From assembly GCA_016706545.1 (NCBI GenBank), contig JADJJK010000008.1, forward strand, positions 62,001 to 126,000: DNA of 64,000 nucleotides. The letters run 5' to 3'. The stretch is from Myxococcales bacterium (GTDB lineage: Bacteria > Myxococcota_A > Polyangia > Haliangiales > Haliangiaceae). A model generated the notes under the pieces. The model did no database searches. It saw only the letters and a list, made by a program, of their open reading frames with translations, and was not told the origin of the DNA. The position numbers were made by a program, and so were the translations under genes. Positions 18,498 through 26,494 of the stretch are shown piece after piece. Numbering within the stretch: position 1 is the first letter of the stretch; the number at the start of each line of letters is the position of its first letter.

Positions 18498-18993
18498 GGC
18501 CTGGAAGACCCCGTGATGAGCGACTGCACATAGGTGGGGAAGTCGATGGCCTGGCGGATCTCCTGGAACGTGCGCCCAGCGGCGCGGGTGGCGTCGCCGA
18601 ACTCCTGCGCGGTGGCCAGCGGGCGTGGCCGCGCAGGCAGGGTGGACCGCGCGGTCCGCGCCGCTCGTCGGGGCTCGTCGGTGCGGTCGGGGCGGCCGGT
18701 GCGGTCGGGGCGGGGCGCCGCGCGGCAGCGGTCGTGGGGCGCGCGGCGGCCTCGCCGGTGGGGGCCGCGGCGGCGGCGATCTGGCTGGCGACCTTGTCGG
18801 TCTGACGCGCCTCGTCCGCCAGGAGGTCTGCGCCCATCATCGCAACCTGCACCGCGCGGTGCGCGACCTCGCGGCGCTGCGCCGGGGTGGCCGCGGCGAA
18901 CCCCGGGCTGCCCGTCAGCAGCGAGCGGACGCCGTGACGCACCGCGGACAAGACGGTGGTGCGGTCAGGTGGCAGCGCTCCCTGGGACCCCAT
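18498..18993 (-). pseudogene. Paralogue A, N-terminal part, out of frame with its C-terminal half
   Basis: From ATG 18993 (TGATG overlap with the previous stop) one frame gives the family N-terminal helical domain: TVLSAVRHGVRSLLTGSPGFAAATPAQRREVAH and VQVAMMGADLLADEA. After an Ala/Pro/Thr linker the family sequence continues in a second frame: TAQEFGDATRAAGRTFQEI, RQAIDFPTYVQSLITG. It then runs into a third frame at a GGGG run near 18514, where one more G would join it to the MTTSNLQQL start of the next entry. Both breaks are single-base losses in GC-rich sequence. Either the copy is dead, the assembly is wrong, or -1 frameshifting is used; the first two are likelier. Confidence 0.6.
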
Positions 18994-19919
18994 CAGCTCC
19001 CCCCTTCTGTCTGCGCGCAATACAGCGCGGCGGCGTGGACCACCGGATCGGAAGGGGCTGGTGCCAGCGTGCCGGCGACGAGCTCGCGCACGTGCTCGGC
19101 GAGGTAGGCGATCACGGCGCGGCCGGCGCTGGCGCGGGTGATGGCGGACGTCGGATCTACGCGCCGGCGCAGCAGCGTCGGCGCGTGTCGCGCCACCAAC
19201 GTCCACGGGGTGCCGCCGCCGAGCGCGCGCGCCAGGTCAGGGTCCGAGAGCAAGGCCAGCGCCTCGCGGACCTGCGTCACCAGGTCGCGCGCCGCGAACG
19301 CGGCCATCCCGGTGGCCCGCGCGGACAGCTCTCCCGCGAGCTGCCGCGCCAGGACGGCCAGGCGCGCGCGGGGGCGCACCAGCGACTCGCGAGGGCCAGC
19401 GTCGCCGAGCTCGGTGAGCGCCTCGAGCAAGGCGTCGAGGCGCCGCTGCACCGGGTCGGCGAACAGGTGCTGGTACAGCGCGCGGCGCTCCTCGAGCGAG
19501 AAGTGCTCGTCGCGCTGCCGGTGCAGCAGCACCAGCTTGCGCGCGGTCTCGCCGCCGAGCGTCATCGGCAAGGAGCCGGTCGCCACCGCCGCGGCCAGCG
19601 CGGCCACCAGCTCCAGCAGGCCGCCTTCCTCGACGTGGCGGGCCCACAGCAGCACCGCGGCGACGTGCAGCTCCGGCGCCGAGGGCCGTGCATCGTGGAC
19701 GACGCCGGCTCCGTCGGCGCCGTCCGCGCCGTCCACATCGAGCGAAGGCAGCTCGATGGCCGGCAGGTCCACCAGCCCCAGCGCCGCGGCGCCGAAGCGT
19801 CGGAGCGCCGCCGAGAGGTGCATGGCCAGGTGGGCATCGCAACGCGCCACCTCCGCCCACGCCGCGCGCGCCGGGGTCATCGCCTGGCCGCGCGCGCTCT
19901 CGACGACGACGAGCGTCAT
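18993..19919 (-). CDS. Helical protein of unknown family in the lytic-type operon
   Basis: A 308-residue protein, not recognised. It is nearly all helical and rich in Ala, Leu and Arg, with a small repeat DVDGADGADGAG near residue 62 and TLGGETARKLVLLHRQRDEHFSLEERRALYQHLF in the middle as the most characteristic stretch. No signal peptide or membrane span. It overlaps the upstream gene by ATGA at 19916 and the downstream one by TGATG at 18993, so it is translationally coupled to paralogues on both sides and is probably part of the same assembly. Confidence 0.62.
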   Translation of the reverse strand: MTLVVVESARGQAMTPARAAWAEVARCDAHLAMHLSAALRRFGAAALGLVDLPAIELPSLDVDGADGADGAGVVHDARPSAPELHVAAVLLWARHVEEGGLLELVAALAAAVATGSLPMTLGGETARKLVLLHRQRDEHFSLEERRALYQHLFADPVQRRLDALLEALTELGDAGPRESLVRPRARLAVLARQLAGELSARATGMAAFAARDLVTQVREALALLSDPDLARALGGGTPWTLVARHAPTLLRRRVDPTSAITRASAGRAVIAYLAEHVRELVAGTLAPAPSDPVVHAAALYCAQTEGGS

Positions 19920-21109
19920 TTTGCCGACCGTTCCTGCACCGCGGCCAGCTCGCTGGGGCTGGCCAGGCGCTCGAGGGGGAAGGTCTCGCTCTTGAACTTG
20001 ACCAGCACGCTGCCGGTCATCTTGGCCTTGGCCTCGATGTGGCCATCGCTCTTGTCCTCGAGGTTGGTCGTGGCGCTGGAGACGCGAGTGTTGACCTCGG
20101 AGGCGGAGCTGCCGGAGCCGCTGCGGGAGGTGCCCCAGAAGCTTCGGTTGCGCTGGTACTCGTACTGGTGCGCGGTGTCGGTGTGGGCCTGGACATCGGC
20201 GCTGGCGGCGGTGGCGGTGCGCGAGGCGTCCTCGCGGGCGCTGACATCGAACACCACGGACGCCTTGATCTCACCCTCGGTGACGACGATGCGGTTGATG
20301 CCCATCATCACCATGGTGGCGAGCTGTTGCTGTCGCATGCGCGCGAGCTGGAGCTGGGCCGCCTCGGCCACCTTGGCCTCGCTCTCGTCGTCATCGAGGT
20401 CGATGTCCTCGTCCTCGCCAAGCCCAAGGAGCGCGGCCAGGTTCGGCATGGCCTCATCATCGACCCCGGGGCGACGGGTCAGGCGCTTCTGTCCGTCGCG
20501 CTCTTCGGTCATGAGCGTGCGGGGGTTCTGCGCCGCCAGATGATCTCGGCCCTCGTCCACGTTGGAGTTGGTGGCGGCGAAGTCCTTGAGCGTCATCGCC
20601 ACCGCCTGCAGGTACTTGGAGAACTCGTGCATCTGCCGGATGGAGCTGTTGACGATGGAGGTGAACACGCCCTCGATGAGCGCGGACACGAACTTGGGGA
20701 AGTCGACCTCGCGCACCAGCTTGCCGGCGATCTCGCCGGTCTTGCCGGCCAGGTTGCCCTGCATCTCGTTGCCCACGAGCCCCGGCTTCTCTGCCAGGCG
20801 GCTCTGCAGCGCGTCGCGCGCCTCGGTGCTCTGCTGCGCTTGCTTCTGCACCTCGGCGGCCTGTGCCAGCGGCTGGCCATTGTGCCCCGCGCGCGCCTGG
20901 CGCTCTCCTGCGGCGCGCAGCGCTGGCGAGCCGCCATAGGGGTGGCTCAGATACGACAGCACCTGCACCATGGAGCCGGCGAGCGCTCGCCGCTCCTGGG
21001 CCGGCATCTTGCCGTACGAGGGCGTCTGCTCGAGCACGCGGCGGACGTGGCGGCGCACGGTGTCGAGGTCGGCGCCGTGCAAGGCGGCGAGAGTCTGCGA
21101 GGTGATCAT
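19916..21109 (-). CDS. SETFPLER-family paralogue B
   Basis: An intact 397-residue copy of the operon's repeated family. ATG 21109 has GGAG upstream and an ATGA overlap with the previous gene. Layout: N-terminal helical domain (LDTVRRHVRRVLEQTPSYG, QERRALAGSMVQVLSYLSHP, residues 10-60), linker ending in RLAEKPGLVGNE, helical block VREVDFPKFVSALIEGVF with SIRQMHEFSKYL, an acidic segment DEDIDLDDDE, then the beta-type domain QQQLATMVMMGINRIVVTEG and near the end VLVKFKSETFPLERLASP. No signal peptide, no membrane span, no catalytic motif. The fixed hydrophobic signatures across copies suggest a structural protein that packs against its paralogues; function unknown. Confidence 0.75.
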   Translation of the reverse strand: MITSQTLAALHGADLDTVRRHVRRVLEQTPSYGKMPAQERRALAGSMVQVLSYLSHPYGGSPALRAAGERQARAGHNGQPLAQAAEVQKQAQQSTEARDALQSRLAEKPGLVGNEMQGNLAGKTGEIAGKLVREVDFPKFVSALIEGVFTSIVNSSIRQMHEFSKYLQAVAMTLKDFAATNSNVDEGRDHLAAQNPRTLMTEERDGQKRLTRRPGVDDEAMPNLAALLGLGEDEDIDLDDDESEAKVAEAAQLQLARMRQQQLATMVMMGINRIVVTEGEIKASVVFDVSAREDASRTATAASADVQAHTDTAHQYEYQRNRSFWGTSRSGSGSSASEVNTRVSSATTNLEDKSDGHIEAKAKMTGSVLVKFKSETFPLERLASPSELAAVQERSAK

Positions 21110-22149
21110 CGTGGGGCTCCGGTGGGTTGGGGCGCGGGGGCGGCGGTGGTGGTAGCGGCGGCCGGCGCGGCGCCAGGGGGGGTGGCCGGGGTGGCGCGCG
21201 CGTTGAGCAGCGCCAGCCCGCCGGCCGACACCATGCGCTCGAGCGGGAAGGTCTCGGACTTGAACTTGAGCTGCACGTCTCCGGAGAGCTGGGCCTTGAC
21301 CTCGGCGCGCGCCTCGCTGGTGTCGTCGACGGCGCTCGACACGGTGGCGACGTGGCTCTGCGAGGAGTGGGCGTAGCCGCCGCCTGCGCCCCACGGCGAC
21401 CACGCCACCGCCGCCGCGCCGGCCGAGCTGGCGCTCTTCTGTTCGTCGTGCAGCTCGGCCTCGGCGCGGCGCTTGGCGGAGTCGTCCGCGCGCATGTCGA
21501 ACACGACCTTGGCGTTGATCTGGCCGTTGGTGACGACGATGCGGTTTATCCCCAAGAGCACCATGGTGGCCATGAGCTGCTGTCGTTCGCGCGCGAGCTG
21601 CAGCTTGGCCGCGGCCAGGAGCACCGCCTCGCCCTCGTCGCTGTCGAGATCCAGCAGATCGAGCTGGTAGGCCGCGGTCAGGTCATCGCCGGTGGCGCCC
21701 TCGCTGAGGCGCAGCCGCGCGTTCTCTCCGCTGGTGTCGAGGGTCACGCTGCCGGGGAAGCGATTGCGGACGGCGTCGCGCGCGGCGCCCTCGGTGATGT
21801 TGTCGCGCGCGAACTCGTCCACGGTCTTGGAGCAGGCCGCGAGCAGCTCGGCGTACGCCTTCATCTGATCGATCGAGGCGTCGACCACGGCGCGGAACAC
21901 GCCGTTGACCAGGCCGGAGACGAAGGCCGGAAAGTCCACCTTCTTCACCAGCTCACCGAACTGCTCCACGCCTTCGCGCACCGCGCCGGCGCGGAACTCC
22001 TGGCCGACCATGCCGGGCTTCTCGGCGAGCCTGCTCTTGAGGTCGGTCACGGGATCAGAGGACTGGCCGTCGCCAGCGCCCGCCGCGCCACCGCCTTGCG
22101 GATCGGCCAGCGCCTGCGCGGTGGGCCCGGGCGGGGTGGTGGGCGGCAT
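21106..22149 (-). CDS. SETFPLER-family paralogue C (main part)
   Basis: About 347 residues from ATG 22149. It has RLAEKPGMVGQEF, then VKKVDFPAFVSGLVNGVFRAVVDASIDQM, then LARERQQLMATMVLLGINRIVV, and VQLKFKSETFPLERMVSAG before an Ala/Pro/Thr tail. In the intact copies a 60-residue N-terminal domain is fused ahead of this; here that domain lies in a different frame at 22149-22381. The ATG overlaps the stop of a third frame as TGATG, so split but coupled translation is possible. Confidence 0.72.
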   Translation of the reverse strand: MPPTTPPGPTAQALADPQGGGAAGAGDGQSSDPVTDLKSRLAEKPGMVGQEFRAGAVREGVEQFGELVKKVDFPAFVSGLVNGVFRAVVDASIDQMKAYAELLAACSKTVDEFARDNITEGAARDAVRNRFPGSVTLDTSGENARLRLSEGATGDDLTAAYQLDLLDLDSDEGEAVLLAAAKLQLARERQQLMATMVLLGINRIVVTNGQINAKVVFDMRADDSAKRRAEAELHDEQKSASSAGAAAVAWSPWGAGGGYAHSSQSHVATVSSAVDDTSEARAEVKAQLSGDVQLKFKSETFPLERMVSAGGLALLNARATPATPPGAAPAAATTTAAPAPQPTGAPR

Positions 22150-22381
22150 CAGGCGATGGGACGAACGTTGATCGTATCGTTGATCGTGTTGAGCGCGGCG
22201 TCGTGTCGTGTCGTTCGTGTCGGTCCGGCGGGTCCTCGGACAGGTACGCGCCGACTCGCACCATGGCGTTGGCCAGACTGCGCTGCTCCGCAGCGCCCAG
22301 CGCGCGAAAGGCCGGCGTGCGCTCAAGGAGGGACCGCACCTCCGAGCGAACCGCAGCGAGATCTTGGCCGGTCTGGGGCAT
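22149..22381 (-). CDS. Detached N-terminal domain of paralogue C
   Basis: ATG 22381 with AAAAGGA upstream starts the family N-terminal domain: DLAAVRSEVRSLLERTPAFR, AEQRSLANAMVRVGAYLSEDP. The frame then turns into unlikely Arg/Pro/Ser-rich sequence and runs on to 22055. A one-base shift within the CGACACGACACGAC repeat near 22205 would instead give a short tail and a TGA that overlaps the next ATG at 22149. I place the end there. Either a small separate gene or a broken front end of paralogue C. Confidence 0.45.
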
Positions 22382-22396
22382 GGGGCGTCCTTTTCG

Positions 22397-23662
22397 TCAG
22401 CGCGGTGGCGGCGCGGGCGCGCTCGAGGGGGCTGGCGCCGCGGCTGGGGCCGGCGCGCCGGCGGCTGGCGTGGTGCCGGTGGCCGGCGCGGCCGGCGCGG
22501 GCGGTGTCCCGCGCGCACCGCTGTGCGCTTGATTGATCTGGAAGAGCTGGTTGCTCGTCATCATTCGTTCCAGCGGGAAGGTCTCGCTGCGGAAGTTCAA
22601 GCTGACCTCACCGGACAGCTTGGCCTTGGCTTCGATGTCGGTGGTGGCGGTGGCCTTGGTGGTCGAGACCATCAGCGGCACCGGCGTCTCGAAGTGACCC
22701 TTGACGTAGCGCGAGGCCACGCCCATCTCGACGTCGCGCACCTTCTTCTGGCTGGTGTCCCACTGGTTGACGGTGCCCTCGCGCACCATGTGGTCCTCGG
22801 CCTTGAAGTCGAAGGTGATCTTGGCGTTGATCTTGCCGTCGGTGACGATGATCCGGTTGATGCCCATCAAGATCGTCGTGGCCAGGAGCTGCTGGCGACC
22901 GCGCGCCAGCTCGGTGCGCGCGGCGGTCACCAGCGCGTCGATGGTGGCCTCGTCGCTGAGATCCTCCACCGGCTCGGACAGGTCCAGGTCGGCCTGGAAG
23001 TCGGGCATGGCGCTGTCGTCAAAGTCCTCCTTGACGGACAGCTCGCCGCCAGCGAAGTCGAACACGTTGGGGTACTTCTGCGCGACGTGCCGGCGGCCCT
23101 CGCCGACGTCCACGTTCTGATCGCGGAACTCGTTGAGCGACATGGCCACCGAGTTGACCAGCTCGCCATAGGCCTTCATCTGCTGGATCGACGCCTCGAC
23201 CACCGCGTCGAAGGTGCCCTTGACCAGGCTCGAGACGAACGCCGGGAAGTTGACCTCGTTGACCATGCGGCCGGCCTGGGTCACGCCAGCGGCGATGCCC
23301 TCGGCCTGGAAGCGCTCGTCGGGGCGCCAGCTCCCGGGCGGCGGCGGGCTGGCGCCGCTGGCGGTGCCGGCGCCGGTCATCGGCGGGAACTCGGAGGTTG
23401 GCGTCAGCTCCGCATAGGGCAGGTCCTCGGCCAGCCCGAGCGCATACGGATCGGTGCCTCGAGATGACGGCGGGCCGCGGCGCCGCGCTGGCCTGGCGGG
23501 CGCGCCGAGCTGCTGGTCCACCAGCTTGCCAGCGACCTCGCTGGTGCTGGCGAAGATGCGCGCGCGCTCCTCTGCTGGCAGGGCCCCGAACGCGCGGCTG
23601 CCCTCCAGCAGGGAGCGCACCTCGCGCTCGATCACCACGCGCTGCGATGGAGTTAGTGACAT
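22397..23662 (-). CDS. SETFPLER-family paralogue D
   Basis: An intact 421-residue copy. ATG 23662 has GAGG just upstream. N-terminal domain SQRVVIEREVRSLLEGSRAFG with PAEERARIFASTSEV; Pro/Gly-rich linker; VNEVNFPAFVSSLVKGTFDAVVEASIQQM; acidic DLDLSEPVEDLSDEA; ELARGRQQLLATTILMGINRIIVTDG; a variable middle; VSLNFRSETFPLERMMTS; and an Ala/Pro tail. The order of parts is the same as in copies B, C and E. It is the first of the three consecutive copies in transcription order and is separated from the upstream gene by 64 bases, the largest gap in the operon. Confidence 0.75.
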   Translation of the reverse strand: MSLTPSQRVVIEREVRSLLEGSRAFGALPAEERARIFASTSEVAGKLVDQQLGAPARPARRRGPPSSRGTDPYALGLAEDLPYAELTPTSEFPPMTGAGTASGASPPPPGSWRPDERFQAEGIAAGVTQAGRMVNEVNFPAFVSSLVKGTFDAVVEASIQQMKAYGELVNSVAMSLNEFRDQNVDVGEGRRHVAQKYPNVFDFAGGELSVKEDFDDSAMPDFQADLDLSEPVEDLSDEATIDALVTAARTELARGRQQLLATTILMGINRIIVTDGKINAKITFDFKAEDHMVREGTVNQWDTSQKKVRDVEMGVASRYVKGHFETPVPLMVSTTKATATTDIEAKAKLSGEVSLNFRSETFPLERMMTSNQLFQINQAHSGARGTPPAPAAPATGTTPAAGAPAPAAAPAPSSAPAPPPR

Positions 23663-23726
23663 GAGGGCCTCGCTTGGATGCTCGCTTGGGGACCTGGCAG
23701 GTGGCCGCGCGCCCCAAGTCGACGGG

Positions 23727-24872
23727 TCATGGATAGGCGTAGGGATCGAAGGCGCCGGGCACGCCACCTGGCATGCCGTCGAAGGCGCCGGGGGCGGGGC
23801 GGCTTCGGCTGGAGGTCTGCTCGTAGCCGGATGGTCGGAAGTACAGCGTCAGCCGCGCCGCGGTGCTGGGGGTGACGCGCACGCTCAGCACGCTGATATC
23901 GCCGGCGGACGCCGCCGCGGCGGGGCCAGCTCTGCCGGCCTGGCTCGCCTCTCCCTCCGGCGCCATCGCCGAGAGCCAGCGCTGCAGCGCGCGCTGCGAG
24001 TCCGGGCGCTGCGCCAGGTGCATCTGGATGAGTCCGTGCATCTCGCGCGGCGGATCCGGGACGCTTGGCATCAAGATCTCCAGCTTCATCTCGATGCCGC
24101 GGCCGGTGTCGCGCAGCGCGACCACCACCGAGCCCTCCGGCAGGATGAAGCGACCGCCCAGGATGAGCCCGACCGTGGTCAAGAGGCCGGGGAGCTGGTG
24201 GCCCACGCCGATCTGGTTCATCAGCGGCTCCAGATCGAGCAAGCGCAGATCGCCCTGGTGGTAGAAGTACACGCGCTGCCCGCCGTGGCCGCGCCCGCAG
24301 GCCACCGAGGTGAAGATGGGCACCAGGCGCGGCAAGCAGGACTGCGCCACCCGGCACACGTGGCGCAAGGTCGGCGGCAGCTCGTCGAGCGCGCCCGGCT
24401 CCAGCTCGTAGTACACCTTGCACTCCTGCAGGCCGTCGGCGTCGAACGCCGCGCCAAACCAGGCGCCAAAGCGCGCGGCGCCGGACAGGCGCGTGCCGCG
24501 GTACGGCTCGGAGCGCTCGTCGAACCAGCGCAGCGCGGCGGGGCCAAGCTCCGACGAGACTTGCTTGCGAGCCTCGCGGCTCACCTCATGGACGCGGGTC
24601 ATCGGCGAGGCTAGCGGCCCCAGCGGCTCCAGATCGAGCCGCAGCGACTCCTTGGCCGTCTCCGAGAACGAGTGTTCCAGCGGCAGGAAGCCCGGCAGCA
24701 GCGCGTTTTGCCCATAGCGAGGATCTCCCACCGGCAGCTCGAACGTGCGATCGATGAGGCCGCCGATGTAGTCCACCGGGTTGCGCGTGCCCAGCCGTCG
24801 CGACGCGCCGGTCAAGCGCTGGCGCGCCACCTCGGACTGACGGGGGGTGCGATAGGGAGAGAGGGAAGCCAT
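23727..24872 (-). CDS. Unknown protein, possibly ABBA-prenyltransferase-like fold
   Basis: About 381 residues. ATG 24872 has a strong AAGGAGG. N-terminal helix with PRQSEVARQRLTGASRRLGTR, then a run of likely beta-strands: QECKVYYELEPGALDELP, GGQRVYFYHQGDLRLLDLEP, GSVVVALRDTGRGIEMKLEI and, near the end, ARLTLYFRPSG. The alternation of KxYYEL and YFYxxG strands recalls ABBA-type (DMATS/Orf2) aromatic prenyltransferases, but I cannot confirm it and no prenyl-diphosphate-binding residues are certain. The tail is Pro/Gly-rich. It lies between two unknown operon genes, so a structural role is equally possible. Confidence 0.58.
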   Translation of the reverse strand: MASLSPYRTPRQSEVARQRLTGASRRLGTRNPVDYIGGLIDRTFELPVGDPRYGQNALLPGFLPLEHSFSETAKESLRLDLEPLGPLASPMTRVHEVSREARKQVSSELGPAALRWFDERSEPYRGTRLSGAARFGAWFGAAFDADGLQECKVYYELEPGALDELPPTLRHVCRVAQSCLPRLVPIFTSVACGRGHGGQRVYFYHQGDLRLLDLEPLMNQIGVGHQLPGLLTTVGLILGGRFILPEGSVVVALRDTGRGIEMKLEILMPSVPDPPREMHGLIQMHLAQRPDSQRALQRWLSAMAPEGEASQAGRAGPAAAASAGDISVLSVRVTPSTAARLTLYFRPSGYEQTSSRSRPAPGAFDGMPGGVPGAFDPYAYP

Positions 24873-24882
24873 GGTCGCCTCC

Positions 24883-26484
24883 TTAGTTCTGCGGCCCAAG
24901 GGGCGTGGTCGGGATGCGGCTCATCACGTCGCGCAGCGCGTCGCTGGCGGCGCCCGAGGGCAGGGCGAAGTCTGGGATGGTGCGCTGGCTCTGCAGCGCC
25001 ACCGGCTCGGAGTAGCGCTCGATGGCCTGGTCTGGCGTGCCGTTGACCGCCAGCCAGCGCTCGACGTGCGAGATGAGGCCGTCGTCGATCATCAGCTCGC
25101 GGATCGGGCCGATGAGCAGCGAGGCGCTGCCAGCGAGCCACTGGATGATCTGCGCGCCGGCCTGCGCGGTGGTGCGCTGCCGCACGCCGTTGACCGCGCC
25201 ACCGAGGTACATGTTGCTGACCCGCTCCACGAGCTGCCAGCAGTCGCGCACGCCGTAGGCCGCGAGCACATCCGGGGTGGACAGCGAGTCCTTGATCGAC
25301 TTGACCATGGTCTGCAGCTCCACCGCGGCGAAGTGCGCCAGGCCAAAGCCGTGAAGCGATAGGTTGACCGCGAGGTCGCGGGCGCTCTTGAACACCTGCT
25401 CCTTGGACACCATGCGCCGCTCCTGCGACTTGAGCTCGCGGCCGTACAGGCTCACCGCCGACAGGAAGCGGATCCACACGTCGGCGAACTCGCGGTTGGG
25501 CAGCGCCTCGTCCACCGAGCCTTGCGCCAGGCCAAACGACCGCGCGTACAGGCCGCGGCGCTCGAACTCGTTGATGCGGAGCTGCGCGTCGCGGTGGTAG
25601 CGGTACAACGGGTCGCCAGCGGTCGAGCGCTTGATCGGCAGCGCGCCGGTCATGAACTGCTCCACCACCTTGTCCATGACCGAGAAGAACTTGAGCTCCT
25701 CGAGCTGGGCCGAGAAGTAGATCGCCGACAGCGCCATCACGTTGTCAGCGATGATGTCGGCCTCGGTGCCGGCCTCCAGATCAGGCAGGTCGATGTCGAT
25801 CGAGGACTGCCGGCCCTCGGTGGCGCCGGACAGGCTCTGGGCCAGCGCGCGCTCGAAGCGGATGGCGAACTGCGAGTCCGTCGGCTTGGTGGACTCGGCG
25901 ACCAGGCGGCGCCCGATCTCGGCGACCTGGCGGGCGCGGAACTTGGAGTCGACGCCCACCGTTGAGCGCGCCACCAGGGACTCGTGGACCTTGTCGAGCA
26001 GCGCCGAGTAGGTGTTGTACTCCGAGAGGGCGCGAGTGAGCGCGTTCTTGAACGGCGCGGCCACGTCGGCGCCGTCGGGGTCCGCGCCGGACACCTCGTC
26101 GCCAGACTCCTCGCGGAGCATGTCCGCGGTCTTGCCGTTGAGCGGATCGTTCTGGGAGTCCGCCAGCAGGATGCCGGCCACCGCCACCAGCAGCGCGCGC
26201 TCCTCCTGCGGGATGGCGACCAGATCGAGCTTGAGGCCTTCCTGCGGGATCCTGGGATCGCCGGCCAGGCCCGAGGTGATCTTCTCGAGCTTGGACTGGC
26301 GCGCCAGAAACCAGCGCACCGCGCGAAAGAACGCCCGCTTGGTCTCGTTGCCGGCCTTGGCCAGCTCGTGCGCGCGCAGCGCTTGCAGGTAGGCCACCTC
26401 GCCGCGCTGGTCGCGCAGCTCCGCGGTGGGTGCTGGGGGGACTTTCACGTAGTTGACAATGTCGAGAATTACTTCGCAGCCCAT
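24883..26484 (-). CDS. Large helical protein of unknown family in the lytic-type operon
   Basis: About 533 residues, not recognised. ATG 26484 follows a near-perfect AGGAGG, 10 bases after the subtilase stop. Seen: MGCEVILDIVNYVKVPPAP at the start, an Arg/Lys-rich helical segment (KRAFFRAVRWFLARQSKLEK), an acidic loop (EESGDEVSGADPDGAD), RFERALAQSLSGATEGRQSSIDIDLPDLE, and long amphipathic helices to the end. No signal peptide, membrane span or catalytic motif. Codon use and GC match its neighbours. Confidence 0.65.
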   Translation of the reverse strand: MGCEVILDIVNYVKVPPAPTAELRDQRGEVAYLQALRAHELAKAGNETKRAFFRAVRWFLARQSKLEKITSGLAGDPRIPQEGLKLDLVAIPQEERALLVAVAGILLADSQNDPLNGKTADMLREESGDEVSGADPDGADVAAPFKNALTRALSEYNTYSALLDKVHESLVARSTVGVDSKFRARQVAEIGRRLVAESTKPTDSQFAIRFERALAQSLSGATEGRQSSIDIDLPDLEAGTEADIIADNVMALSAIYFSAQLEELKFFSVMDKVVEQFMTGALPIKRSTAGDPLYRYHRDAQLRINEFERRGLYARSFGLAQGSVDEALPNREFADVWIRFLSAVSLYGRELKSQERRMVSKEQVFKSARDLAVNLSLHGFGLAHFAAVELQTMVKSIKDSLSTPDVLAAYGVRDCWQLVERVSNMYLGGAVNGVRQRTTAQAGAQIIQWLAGSASLLIGPIRELMIDDGLISHVERWLAVNGTPDQAIERYSEPVALQSQRTIPDFALPSGAASDALRDVMSRIPTTPLGPQN

Positions 26485-26494
26485 GGGTTTCCTC

